Source: Acanthaster planci
Lineage: Eukaryota > Echinodermata > Asteroidea > Valvatida > Acanthasteridae
DNA: 64,000 nucleotides
Assembly (NCBI RefSeq): GCF_001949145.1
Contig: NW_019091748.1
Location: 45,684-109,683, forward strand
Direction: 5' to 3'
Both the position numbers and the translations under genes were made by a program. Positions 21,168-33,692 of this stretch are shown one piece after another; within the stretch, counting starts at the first letter, position 1, and each line of letters starts with the position of its first letter. The notes under the pieces are model-generated. The model was given only the letters and a program-made list of their open reading frames with translations, ran no database searches and had not been told where the DNA came from.

Positions 21168-23525
21168 GAGTGGTTACAAGTTGAATCCGCACAATTCAGA
21201 ATTCCCTGTTTTTTGTGGGGTTTAATCATTTAATCACCGGAATGCAAAGAGAATTCTCCTTTTCATTTCATGATTTTTTAATTTGAATATTTAAATTTGG
21301 AAAAAAATATTCGAATATTTGATAATCGATGGAATGTTCGGATAGTTGTCACAGCCCTACATGAATCTTCAACAGGAGCATGTTGCAGCTGTCAATCAAA
21401 GATGATTGTGATGTTGAAGCTGTATGGGCAGTATTATTGCGAAAAAGAAGCTGCCTTGAAGATCTGAGTCGAATTTCGCTGTCTAGTGTAGTGTACACAA
21501 AGCCCCATTGTTCTCATACTTTCAAGGATTTTTTGTTGAAATGTGTACAGACTTCGCTCAGGCCATTCACAGATTTGTATATGAATAGGGCCTTACAGCT
21601 CCAAATGAGAATATGTGGGTGAAAGTTTTGAGAAAGAGCCTTGAGACAAAATTTGAAACATTCTATATTTATTGTGCTTTTTTCCTCCAAATTTGTTGAC
21701 CGTTCTTTATGTTTGGATGCAACATTTGTTAACATTTCTCAGTTGGAGGAGAATTGGTATAAACAGTGCTGCTTGTACATGTATGTCGCATTGTTTTATC
21801 AGTGGTTCAAAACCTGCTCCAGCCAATTTCTTCATTCGTTTTATAACTACATGTATTTTCTGTGCACCCAGTTACTTGCACTTTGTCAAAGGTTTTCACA
21901 TGATGCAACATTACAAGCCACAAGGCATTTCAGGAAGTGTACTCTGTCCCTGGAGGCACGTGCGTTTTTGAACCTGGGTATTTCTGTTGGCAATTTCAAT
22001 TTTATGTTGTGAGACTTCGAAGGCGAGCGCGTTTCTGCACACATCTGTGTAAATTGAACATTGACCGTCAAAAACATGTGACTGAAAATCCTCTTCAAGA
22101 TTTTCCTTAGGTTATGGAATGGAAAAACCCCACCCTGAGTAGCCTCTGTGATTTTTCTTAGCACAAAGGCAATGATCAGACTAGCCATTATTTCTTTTAG
22201 CCACAGGGAATGCTTTCAGGGAAAAACATGAGTATAGATAAAACAATTGAAAATGAACATGACCTGCTGTGTGCAGACCAGTGAATAGAAACCAACAGTC
22301 TTTCTGTGTGAGCGGTTGATTGTTTAAATCTCAGTTGGGACTGTTAATGTTGAATTTTCAGTTGGGCAGTCAAGTTATAAACTTGATGATATGAAGCATT
22401 GTTGGTCCATGGTATATTACATTGAAAAGAAACAAAGGAAAAATGTCTGTAAGATAATAAACAAGTGATTTATTCACCAATTTTAAGCATGGTCCGTCCA
22501 TTATTCAAGCAATATATTTATCAAAAAGCCTGTAAGATTTTGTAGTCATATTAAACTGTATGTGCATGCACCAGGTACCCTCCTGAAATTTCAAATAGGA
22601 AAACTGCCAAATTCTGTCCATATTAATATGATTTATTTTGGAAACCCAATAAACAGCTGTGCTATCTAGAGATATTATATGTACATCTTGTGTGTGATTT
22701 AAAAGAGTTTAATCTGTTGGTTATAATCTTTTGTTCTCAACGGTGGAATATATTTTGTTTTCATGCATGTTAAAAGGTGCCTGCCAAATAAAGATTCATT
22801 GCACATACAGAATGTTAAATGTGGGAGAAAATATGGAGAGGCTCATGAAAGTAATATTATTTATGTAAATTAAGTTTGGGTAGTGTACATGTATATACTG
22901 CGGTAACAGAGGAAAGTGTAAAATTTTAAATTTACTTGTTGCTTTCTTCCCTTTTATTCAGCATTGTACAAGCATTATGCCTTCAATTCAATTACATACC
23001 TTGAATATGCAGCATTGCTTTCCGTCCCAATGGCTGAGTGCAAAAATGATGATGCTTGCATTAGGTAATGTTTCCAATGCGTGCGATTCTTTGAGATTGA
23101 AATCGGTCTTTTGATAGGTCAGTAACCTTTGAGGTTTTCAAGACACAATTGAGTCGCCATCACTTGAGCATGATCATGTGGCATGACAGGCAACTGGATG
23201 AATATTTTCGTTTTTCCCTGTCAAACTCATTCAACGTAAATGCGTTCTTTATTTTAAATAGCCATCAAAATAATTTTAAATAAATCCTATGTGGGCCTAA
23301 ATTCTGTTATGAATACTAAATTTGTACTATGTATGGACATCTGTCTGGATGTCTTTCTGAGATGCCTTTGTGTAAGAATTTTTTGTTCATAAAATTGAGG
23401 CATGTGCATAGTGTACCCGTGCTTTGTACCTCTTTAAACTTGTTTGTATTTTATTTTACGTAAGCCTCATACTTTCGGATGCAGTGTGTAAACCGATCGA
23501 ATTTTTACCCTATGGATTGAATAAA
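21168..23525 (+). other. Probable 3' UTR and flank, with candidate poly(A) signals
   Basis: AATAAA occurs at 22648-22653, 22787-22792 and 23520-23525, each downstream of the last stop. Which one is used cannot be decided from sequence. A partial hAT-like repeat lies at 21237-21359. Short ORFs here show no family features. Confidence 0.35.
21237..21359 (+). repeat. hAT-like repeat, partial copy 3
   Basis: Only the right part is kept: AATTTGAATATTTAAATTTGG through GATAGTTGTCACAGCCCTA, matching the ends of the copies at 7132-7695 and 16201-17003. It lies in the presumed 3' UTR. Confidence 0.55.
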
Positions 23526-26475
23526 GAGTAATTACTCCTTGAATATCTGGTTTGCCTCCCGAAAAAAAATCAAGTGCGGATACAATATACGAGCCTTTTC
23601 GTTCTATGACGCTTGTGATTATTTACGGGCGCAATTTCAGTGTTGGCGACTGGACATTCACACTTTGTGCCCCATTTTCAAGATTTTGTTTTGCCATCTA
23701 AGAGACGTTTTGGTGCGTATTCTGTTCCTGTACTGAAGCCGATCCACAATCCGTTTTTCGGAGGACCAAATTGGCGGGGGGAGGCACAGTCACACCCCAA
23801 TGTGGTGGGCATTTAATTTAACATAGCTGCGGAAGGAAAGAAATGAGAAATCTTTTTTTAACTAAAACAATCGAAGTTCCCTTTGAGAACCATGGCCTCC
23901 ATCGGCCCCTCCCTGGATCCACTTTTCCTATTCACAAGCCATAGTTCATTTGCCTTCAGTACCTCCTGAGCAGAGACGTAACCTTTCTGGTTTTATCCCT
24001 TTCCTGACTTTTTAAAAATCAAATGCCAAGATTTCCGATTTTCCAGCTTGAAAAAGCCGTGGCCTTAAACTTGTGTCTATCAAACAGCCTGAATTCAAGG
24101 CTACCCATACCAGTCTGGTTACTGGTTGCACTGATTGTATGAATGAATGAGAAAAACGTACTTAATTTGCCGGTACCTAACTAAGAGCGTCGCACGTGTT
24201 ACTAGCTCATATATGCTTTCGGTGAAAATTCCGGGATGTAACATAAGAAATGCAGTCGAAATAATGGGAAGAATTTACAGTTAAAGAAGGAACTGACAGC
24301 CTACAGGACCATGTAATCGAAGGTGAGAAATAAATGGACGTGGCTTCAGGGAAAGGATAAAAAAGATGGCTTTCTGTCACACTACCTTCGAATTCTGCCT
24401 CTAAGGGTGGCTGCAGTGACGGACCCTTGCGACCGTGTATACAAGTATGGGAATACTTCTGCCAGCAGCGAAGGTAGGCAATATTATTTTAGTTTGCAAG
24501 AAACACTGAGTGGTAGAAAAATGCTGGATAGTTTATCATTTTTTGCAGCTGTTTTCAGATTTTGTGCAGTTGTAGTGATGGCACGCAGGCCCTACTTATT
24601 TTTCTTCCGTAACATGAGTTATAGGCATACGTACACGTGTGCACTGTGATCCGACATTTACGTCAAGATGGACGCTGCAAATTGCAATTGTGCCTTAGGG
24701 CCTAGTTGAATAATCTACGGTTTTGCAGGTTGGGAATCAAAATAGATTTACTTTGCGTTTAGGCATTTGCATCTATTCTCAAGGAAACTACGACATTTAT
24801 TCCTACTCTATTGACTTTTGAAAATAGAAACATGTAAATGTTTAGGAAAATCTGAAATTCAAAATTGCGGGTGCTATTCTTGTCGGTTTGAGCTCCGTTT
24901 ACTCAGTACCGGTCACGCGCTTTTCTGCATCGAACAGGTTTTTTTTTTCAGGCAGACCATGTGGCATCTCTTAGTCTTAAAAGTAAAGCTATTGGAAATG
25001 TGTGAAAATGTTTAAGGAAATAAAAGCTTTCCTTAAGACATCTTCAGAAAAATAAACAGAAACGGTATACCCCCGCCCCAAAGACGTGATGCCCTTTCCA
25101 TATGCATTCATGTACATGTACAGTACATTGACAATGTAAAAGGAGCTAAGTTTAACCGTTATGTAATTTCCGCCAGCCAATTTTCAGGGTTCACTCCAAC
25201 CTCACAAGGGGCTGTGGACGGCCACTATAATTTTGTTTCCCGTGCCAAGCTAGTTAGCCTTTCGTCAAGAGGCGCGCGCCACACACACTGCTACGAAACC
25301 ATTACGTAACTTATTTGAAACACGAAATAAAAAGTTACAGTAAATATATATGAATTGCGATCATAGGGTTGCCAGCAATGTTTGACGATTACAAAAAGCA
25401 AACGGACATCCTTCATAGCGCTTAAAACACAGCGCTGCACACGCCACTGTACACAATGTATGTATATACTTAATGCATATACCCGGCAGTGAATGAAAAC
25501 ACAACTCCCTAAACAGACGGGTGCTGAACATAGTAACTGTGTCCCAGGTAAATTCAGCATGTTTTCTCACTGTAGAAACCAAAAATTCCTACTTTTGGAA
25601 AAAATTTACACAGGTACTCGTCCAGTTCAAAAATCAACCGGCACCACACTGACGAAACGTGTTCAGCTAGCCACGCGCGGCGACCTTGCTCTACTACATG
25701 TATACTTCGTACGCGAGGAGGCGGTCTGTTTGCCTGTCATCATGTATCATTCATAAGTAACTGCACATCGCAGTAGTGTTGACCCTAATGAATATTCAAA
25801 TCAATCTGAATAAATTTCGCATATTCCTGTAAACGTACCTAACAATATTCATCAACATGGCTCTAGTCAGGAGGGGACCGGTTGTACATGCAAATGTACA
25901 ACTGTGCGCCTCGTGATACTTACGGTACTGCGCGCTGATTGGCTGCTAGCTAAATCTGTTCACAGCAGAGGCTGTGGCTGAACCATACCATTTTATGGTT
26001 TGGGGGTTCCCATATCACCGAGGGGCTTGTCCCGGATTTTGTTATATTATTCGCCTCTTTAAGGGTGGATTTGATAAAGCTATTTCAGCCTTAGGGTTTT
26101 ATAGTCCATATTTTTCATTGAAATTGGATTCAATAGTTTAAATATTCTAGTCCATCATAACTTTTCAACTTTTTTTATGACGACGGGTCCTGCGTACATG
26201 TATGCACTGTACAGCACATGCATGCGTGGCCCGCAGCTAGTACATGTACTGGATGAGTCTTGGACCCACGATGGGTCGTTGGAGGGAGAATTGGTGCTGG
26301 CCGTGTGTGGAAGTCCCACCATGTTTGGTTTAAAGTTTTAAATCAATGTTAATTTGTGTTTAATTTAATTATTTTGGCCTTTGTAAATAGTTGTTCTAAT
26401 AGGTTTTTTTTTTACTATTGTTAAGCACTTCTGAACATTTTTTTTAATGAAATGAACGCTATTTAAATTGAATTT
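23526..26475. other. Intergenic stretch, no gene supported
   Basis: Only short open frames without domain features (the largest about 108 codons at 24323-24649). Some parts are CpG-richer (about 25260-25280 and 25660-25720). I recognise no repeat family or RNA gene. Confidence 0.4.
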
Positions 26476-26670
26476 AATAATGATAATAATAATAATAATA
26501 ATACTGGTAAATGTACATATCACGTGTAATGTGTACAGAAACATGTACATGTAAGCCTGCACGTATAAGTACACATGCACAATGCTTGGACGAACGTGGA
26601 CATGGATGTACATGTACAGTAGGCCTATACATGTACGCACATGAAAAAATTGAACAGTACATGTACTGTG
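26476..26670. repeat. TAA microsatellite next to a TACATGTA-rich cluster
   Basis: An (ATA)n run covers about 26477-26503. Within the next 170 bases ACATGTAC/TACATGTA-type palindromes recur at high density (about 26541-26549, 26608-26616, 26628-26635, 26658-26666). Such clusters occur through the whole window, but this is the densest. Confidence 0.7.
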
Positions 26671-27696
26671 AGTGTAGTCATAATCAGTGTTTGTAAATAA
26701 TGGGCAGAACTGGTTTATGGTGTCACGATATGAATACCAATCGGCGCATGTTGCTGCAATTAACATTGAAGCGTCTGGTTTATACTGCCATGGGTTTGAT
26801 GTGTTAATGCGTAAAGGAAGCATGCTGGACTCACAAGGTGGCATGTGCATGTTGTGCATTAAGTGCGCGAAGACTTCAAGTTAGAATGAAATGTTTATTT
26901 TTGTCTTTACAGACAATTTACACAAACATTTCACTTGGTCATTCATAGAAGTTTGATTTTTAAAAAATGCAGACCTCAGGTGTAAATATCTCAACCTGCA
27001 TGCTTTGTAATTTGAAATAAATGTTTCTATTTATACTCAGTCCAGCTGATTAACAGAATGCATTTTCTTAAATAAAAATTAAAAAACATTACTAGAAAAG
27101 AAATTTGTACTTTCAAGTAAAACCGCGGCTGTAAGGAAAGCTCTCTGTCAGCCCATTCTCCCGTTAGCCTTAGCTGATGCCCCCCATCCTTCAGTCAAAA
27201 CATTGGCTTCTGAGCCCCACAATAAAAAAACTTTTTGAGCGGTAATTCCCCCAGTCACCACAACTGCAAATGGATATACACAAGACTGGTTTAAACTGGT
27301 TTTATGGCAATCTTTGCCCAGATACACTGTTGCGTGTACAGGTTTATTCAATTCAAACTTCCATACTAGGAACATCAAATCCAACATTGCACAAAATTTA
27401 AAGGATAAAGTCAAGTTCAAAACACTGTGATAATGTGAACATTACACCCTTGAGCCATGTTTGTAAGAATGTAGTGCAGGAGCCACAAATCTCCGTGCAA
27501 TTTAAATAGAACATTCTCACAACATTGGATAGGTTGTTATACTTCTTACCATATAATTATTATCGTAACTATAAATTAATCAGAATTGGTTCTTAGGTCT
27601 CATTGTAATCACATTTTTTCTGCTAGTTCATGTAGAGATAAATGCAGTGTCCATTTACAGTTCATTTTGACTTTGGTATGAGTTTGGGCAGGTAGT
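26671..27696. other. No gene recognised; probable flank or non-coding end of inserted element
   Basis: This stretch lies beyond the C-terminal end of the decayed transposase and should include that element's outer end. Neither a terminal repeat nor missing GHDC copy A exons (rest of exon 5, exons 6 and 7) could be found. Confidence 0.35.
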
Positions 27697-29282
27697 ACAA
27701 TTATGGCCAGCATACTATATGCTTTCCACACTTTTTAGGCTTCTGTGGAGGTTCAATGCCCTTATGTGCTCGATACAGACGTCTGTTGCTTCTGCGCACA
27801 ATCTTATGCGGTGGCTCGTACCTTTGTATTACTCAGTTGTTGTCAAGTCATTTAATTTTTCTGAACCTTGCGCATTGGAAAGGTGAATGGAGCCCCGTCT
27901 CTCTATGAGGTCAGCTGTATGAACTACAAACAGATGCATATATGGGGTTGCTATCTTTGCAGTGCAAACAGAAGCTAGATTCTCATACCACTCCACCAAG
28001 TTACTTCTCAACTTTGCTAAATGAGCAGATCTTGTCAGGTGACATGGTATTCGCCTTCTTGAATGATCGTACATTGTCATAAAGTACCCTGAACTTGCGC
28101 CGTTCATTCACTACTGCAGATCCATGAGCATGACATTCAACAAGCTTCTTGGTGTCATCCAAGTATTTCTCACTTTCTGTTGTTTGGGCCCTCTTAGATC
28201 CCGACAAGTGACCATTTTGCATCCTTATCAAAATTAAAAGGGGAGCCACGTACACCTGCTCTTTCCAGTGTACCTTCCATTTTGGCACATCTTTTCATTT
28301 TATCAGGATCTTAGACACTGCAAACTGTTCCCATTTCTTGCATGTCAAGCTCATTGATCATTTGCATAAGTTTCTTCAGCAGCCTGTTAGTGATTCTGAG
28401 GTACATGTGAAGTATCATAGGCTACATGCTCACTTGGTATGGACCTGAAAATGATATACCTAGCAAGAAATGAAACCGAGGGGTACCCCCCCCCCAACAT
28501 GTCCAATCCCTATACACATTCCAGACTATTGTTACTTAGCACATCCCCCAAGGTGTCTGAAAGGAATACCCCCAGATTCCTGCGAGACAATGACCAACAA
28601 AAAGCAGGGGGGGTTCTCTCCGTCTCATACCTTGCTGCATATGGAAAATGGGATCCCTTTTGCAAGAGTGACATTTCTTGCCAATTGTCCGCGGTTGAGA
28701 TCTTGGAGTAGCAACGTGTAAATGTGAACTATCAACCAGCAATAAATACAAGGGTGCCTTGAGTTAGCTGCTCCCATGCCGCAAATGGTCAAAAGAAACT
28801 TGTAATCCCCTGACAAATAGTACTGAATGAAGTACTCCACCTCTTCAATTACTACACTTGTGAAACATGCGACGTCTTGCACTATGTCCACTAAGTGTTC
28901 TTTAAGCTGACTGCATTTTTCCTCATCACAAAGGATAGCTATGGGGTGATGCGCACTTGCAGAAGTTGCATTAATTTCATCGTTTAATATTGTGTAAGTG
29001 ATATTCAGATAATGTCAGTGACCTAGTACTGTGTCATCCCCAGTGATCTTTACAACTACATTTTGTTTTCCTTTCCCAAGCACCCCCTTACTTACAAGAT
29101 GCTCTATTTCTTTCTTCAGCAGCACTTTCATATCTCTTTGAGCTCCTGGCTTCGATGAAGCTGTTTTTGACAAAGGGATATTCATCTCACTTTGAGGCAT
29201 TTGGCTTTAACCTGTTTAAGGTTTGGAAGATTGCTTATGCAAGCAAGTTCCATGTCCCATCAGATGTGTCATGAGCATTTTT
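27697..29282 (-). pseudogene. Decayed DDE transposase with RAG1-like motif order
   Basis: Minus-strand pieces form one relic. 29200-28625 is a single frame broken by one TGA at about 29012-29014. It holds VVVKITGDDTVLG (first catalytic Asp), HHPIAILCDEE, GDYKFLLTICGMGAANS and a C-x2-C pair (CIYC). Near 28400 LHMYLRITNRLLKKLM follows, where a second Asp-x-Leu-His is expected. 28107-27829 holds TPYMHLFVVHTADLIERRGS and QGSEKLNDLTT, the expected Glu. A basic tail (PHKIVRRSNRRLYRAHKG) ends near 27697. RAG1 has the same order: LKLSGDG Asp, Cys pair, D-x-LH, then a histidine helix before the Glu. Related proteins are multicopy in marine invertebrates, as I recall. Several frameshifts and stops make it dead. 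It interrupts GHDC copy A. Confidence 0.55.
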
Positions 29283-29365
29283 CTTGGGAAGCGAATTCCT
29301 CTACCACCGACTGCATCACCTTAGCCGTCACCTTCTCGCCGCGAAGATTGATCAACTCTGCTTTC
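29283..29365 (-). pseudogene. GHDC copy A, exon 5, truncated
   Basis: Acceptor TTTGCAG|GAAAGCAGA matches copy B exon 5 (51677-51822). Homology stops abruptly after CCCAAG at 29283, leaving 83 of 146 bases, and the sequence then runs into the transposase relic. Encodes KAELINLRGEKVTAKVMQSV, close to the copy B protein. No donor site remains. Confidence 0.75.
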
Positions 29366-30778
29366 CTGCAAACAAACATATAATGGACAAGTGCCAGACT
29401 TGCCGTGCCTTTCCACCTAATTGAGGGCATTAGATACCCTGGCTTGTACCATTCCTTGTGGGCAAACCTCCCCTTTAGGTAAAAAAATGGACGAAATTGT
29501 TACCCAGAGGGCTTTTCTCGCTGTCCCACGTGACCCGATAAAAATACGCACTTTGTTGTGGACAAAAACCGTGGCGCTGCACACTTCAGGTAGAAGCCAA
29601 GGCACCAAAACATTAATAAGTATGCCCTATGACAAAAAAGCGGGGTCAACGCCCCCGACAAACTACGTAATATGGGTACACAATTTAACGACCGGTAGAT
29701 GGAGTAGTACGTAGTGAACCGATTAATGGGGTCCGGGTTAGTATTGAAGCTGTCGTAGGTTGTGAAGCTTTGACTGAGAGCCATGTAATTAAACAGTGAC
29801 GGATGGTGGATTTTCAGCCGTCTCTGAACACCACAGGTTGGGGGTGACAATTAACTGGGTTGAGATCGGTAGTCACTGAGCAGATTTGCCTATAGGTTTA
29901 CTTGTTGCGCTGTGCTTTCTCTTAGGGTTATGCCATTGTCTGATCGACCCGGGCATACACAACACTCTGCGTAGGTTACGTGAGGGCTATGATGTTTTCT
30001 AGTAGTCGGGTATCCCTTTGTAATAAATTAGCTTACGCCAGACTGAGTTTGTCTGGTGTTATAGGTTTACCGCGATAGGCATACTGATTTGCCTTGTGAG
30101 GTATACTGTGTTGTTATATGCATGTACCTTGTTGATTTATCATTGCAATTAACCTTTTACACGGTTTCCTGTCTTCCCTGTGTGGTGGTACATTTTCACC
30201 AAATGGATTGTTCCTGGGCTTAAAATGTGGTTCGTTTACAGTATCCTCCTTCGCGTTCTGTAACCACTCACCTGTGAGTAAGGCTTATGATGGGGGGGGG
30301 TAATAGTTGCAGGTATTGGTGTCCACCAAAACTAGTACCAGCCCCTTTTTACGTTGCCTGTGCCACTTTTGCTCTGCCTCTATAAGGCTCTGTCATCTGA
30401 ACGTCTCATTATCTCCCCTAAGCAGAAGCACCCCGTCACCGGTTCAAAAGAGCCAAGTTGGTCGTGTGAGGCCATAGGCCCAACGCGTACATTTCATAGT
30501 CGTTTGTGAACCAGCGAAGTGGAGTTCTCCCCAAAGGAACTTTCGTTGGTAGGAAGACTTTTGCCTCACTTGGTCCAGCTCTAAACTAAAAAGACCCTTA
30601 AGAAATGGCTTCAAGGTGTTAAAATAAAAAGACAAACCACGATATCCTTATGAATGCTTTCAGGCTATGGCGTAGCAGAACTGATTGGCTGTGAATGGAA
30701 ATAATAGCACACGCGTCTTTTGCTAATGCCTGAAGCCTCTTTTTGTAGTGACTTCCATGAACGCATGTACTATCTCAC
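29366..30778 (-). other. Intron 4 of GHDC copy A
   Basis: Non-coding, 1413 bases against 1915 in copy B. No ORF with family features is seen, and a G-run lies at about 30292-30300. Confidence 0.5.
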
Positions 30779-30943
30779 CTGTACTTAAACCGAATAACTG
30801 GGCATTTCTCATGCATGTCCACAACCTCGACCACGCCGCCATTTCGGTAACGGTACAAGCCTCCGCGAGTCGTGAACACGAGTTCGTAGGTCTGTCCCAC
30901 TGCCACTTCTTCGATCAGAAAAGCTTTGGGATTTTCCTCGAAG
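30779..30943 (-). pseudogene. GHDC copy A, exon 4, with altered motif III
   Basis: 165 bases, same length and phase as copy B exon 4, flanked by TTTCAG and CAG|GTGAG. The GH3 nucleotide-binding motif III (consensus YR.GDVV) reads RYRNGGVVEVV here but RYRNGDVVEVV in copy B, so the Asp is lost. The frame is otherwise open. Confidence 0.8.
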
Positions 30944-32167
30944 CTGAAATTATAAGGAACATAGTCTGAAAACACCCAGAATGAAAACATCGATGCCAAC
31001 CGTTTCATACGGGTTAGAATTATGTAGTGATTGAGTTTGCAATGCAAAATATAACAGTAAATTCAGATCAGAAATGGATATTCTGGAAAATGACTACGAA
31101 ATGGCTTGAGAGGGAACCTGGAAATACATCTGCCCCGCGCAGCATGCAAGCTGCAACCATACTGAATATCGACACCCCAGGTGACTACTAACCTTCCTCA
31201 ATAAACGAGGCTGTTCTGAATGCCACTCTTAGAAGCCTGTCGGTAGTACCTTACAGTTGGCAAGAAAAACGATATCACAGCTTTGGGAGCAATTATGTCG
31301 TGCCGTGGGACTATAAAAGGGGATAAGGAGTCGGATAATCTGGCTTTTGGGGATGTCTGGGTAGAAGAACGTTCCAATTCGGAACGCTGGAGGTAATCAT
31401 TCCTTTATGTCTTCTGTTTGGTAAAGATTAATTGTAAAAAGGACATTCATAAATACCCCAGACAGTCTCCCTATTCAATAACCTGCAAATAATGCCCGCT
31501 GAGAGGTGATAATGCCCGCTACGTAAATCACGCGCTGGCACCGGGATAACAAGACATTTAATTTTGATTGCTCAAGAGTCTGTACGCACGTGGCTCGCCG
31601 CGCTCGCGCCAGTTGGACAATTTGCACAAGGAATATTCCTTAATAGGATCAGGGGTGTTCGGGAAAATGAAAGTAAAATTCTAGAACAAAATCGCTGCAA
31701 ATCCATCAATTATTGTTTCTCTTTTGACTCTCTGACTAAAGATATATTGGGAATAATTATGTGCTTGACCGGTATTACTCTGTCGTTTAAGACTGGCTCA
31801 GGAGAATGGACGCGACTCGTGTCCTTGCCGCCTTGAAGGCACGTTTAAGACCGGCCAAGCACAAAAGTTATGCCCTTATTGAACTCCATCTTTCAATTTG
31901 AAAGTGTTGATTTAAGTATATATATTTTCTTATTTAAGGAAAATGTGGCCATGCACGTTTAAAGTTTGTTGCCGCCGTTGTTCCAGGAAGCCTTTGGCTG
32001 GCACGCAGTATCACAAAATAACGACAGTGTCGTGATTTCTGCCACCTCTTAAATAGTTGTACTTTCTGTAAAACACTTGTTTAATAGTGACAGTTGAGTC
32101 CAACTAGTTCATACCAACAGAATTTGGACAATTTGAGGCCTCCCACTCAGCTAGGACAACTACTCAC
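30944..32167 (-). other. Intron 3 of GHDC copy A, expanded
   Basis: 1224 bases against 296 in copy B. Both ends align with the copy B intron (GAATATCGACACC near 31165 and TTGGACAATTTGAG near 32125), so about 900 bases between roughly 31220 and 32110 were gained. The extra sequence has no recognisable ORF or terminal repeat. Confidence 0.5.
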
Positions 32168-32302
32168 CAGTTACCCTCTTGAATAAACTCAAAGATGTTT
32201 TCGTGGAGCAGTAAGCAATATTTTGGCTGCGGATCGCGGGCCACAGACTTGCTGCTACAAACGTCTCTGTACACATATATGTACCCAAGTAAATTGGTGT
32301 CC
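32168..32302 (-). pseudogene. GHDC copy A, exon 3, one-base deletion
   Basis: 135 bases against 136 in copy B. Acceptor GCGCAG|GG and donor ACTG|GTGAGT are kept. A base is missing near the TGGCCC...CCGCAG segment, shifting the frame. Motif II (YASTE in copy B) reads YMCTE here. Confidence 0.8.
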
Positions 32303-32670
32303 CTGCGCGAAAAAAATATTTAATTGTAAATATGCGGAAATGACAATTCAACTTGCAGTTTATTTATTATTGTGCAAGTTTACATTTTAAAACGGCGCCT
32401 AAAAGAATTGCTTGTACTGGGACGTGATTGCCAAAGTTCTACATCATGATACACGACTGGTAGTATTAGGCCTACCCGTGAACAAAGCTTAATGAATTCT
32501 TGGGATCCTTAAAATTGAGCTCAATATTGTTTCACCATGCATCAACAGGATGTAACGGGAGTTACAAATTCAAATTTAGTCCATTTTTTTGTCATATGTT
32601 CTCAAAGACTAATTGGATTAAAGACCACGAAAACTAGTGGTTTTCATAAGTTTAGATTACAAGTCATTAC

Positions 32671-33692
32671 CTTTTGCGTAAGTCTTTTCCAACTTCTCCC
32701 GGAAACCGGCCAAGTCTACGGAAAATATGAACTTGATGTGTGGCCAATACTGGACACAATTCCAACGAAACCCTTGGAAAATTCTGCGCGGAGTTCACCA
32801 CCTATGACCGGATTCGGAGTAAGGGCAGCGTTCAAGTCGCACCGAATTCTGTCTGAAATCGCGAGATCTGGGTTGATCCTGCCTTTTGTGGTGTCATCAA
32901 GCATGGTCTGCCAGTTGTCTTCGATCACTTTCATTGCCCGGAAAATCAGCGTGGTGAAGGGGGAGAGGGAGAGACCGAGGTGCTTGTCGAGAAGGGCAAA
33001 GAGAAGGTGGACGTAGTTTGCCTCGAAGTCGGTGGACAGCTGGAATCCCGCTGATGATGTGTTACTCATGTGTATTATACCCGGGTCGTCGGGCAAGTAG
33101 AGCAGAGGTGCGACATAGTGACCCGATTTGGTACAATTCAATGTGGGTTTGCAGTACAACAGGCACATGCGCTGTAGCGGACTCGGCTTGCCGAAGCTTT
33201 CATTGGCTGCAAAGCTCAATTCATACAAAATATGCGAAATACAGAGAGGTCGCGAAGCAATGATGGGAATCAGTTTACCGGCTCCTGTAGTACCACTGGT
33301 GACACCAAATCTGACAGTCTTCTTCCCCAAGAAGACGCCTTGTTCACCGTCCGCTAACCTTTGTACGTACTCCTTGTAATGGTAATAGGAAGTCAAGGGA
33401 TGTTTCGTCTGCAGATCAGCCAGATTCTTGATGTCGCCCAGGTGATGTGTTCTACCGTACTCGGTCTCGACGTCTCGGGCGATGAACTGACGCAGCAGCT
33501 TCTCCTGAGCAGGGCGCGGGTTTCTCCATATTCGCCCCAACTTCCGTTAGATGAAGGCCTCGCGCAAGGTGTAGACTTGCTGTCGTAGGTAGCATTTGAG
33601 GAGCGTGGAGAGGGTGTGACTCTGCGAACATGGAATGATGCTCATGTGAAAAGCGCACGTGGCAGCCAACAGAAAGAGACTCGCTAGCAGTC
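32671..33692 (-). pseudogene. GHDC copy A, exon 2, nonsense codon and one-base deletion
   Basis: 1022 bases against 1023 in copy B, with the same acceptor (CCACCAG|GA) and donor (AAAAG|GTAATG). A TAA at 33549-33547 replaces an AAA lysine codon after LREAFI, and one base is missing near 32745 (ATTGGCC against ATTTGGCC). Motif I VTSGTTGAGKLIPI is intact. A downstream ATG could reopen the frame after the nonsense codon, but not past the deletions. Confidence 0.85.

Noticed and set aside
24323-24649. 108-codon open frame as a possible gene
   Set aside because: No domain, no splice partners, no compositional bias. Fits chance in AT-rich intergenic DNA.
26365-26859. 164-codon minus-strand open frame
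   Set aside because: It reads through the TAA microsatellite and TACATGTA cluster, giving Ile/Tyr/His-Val repeats. A low-complexity artefact.
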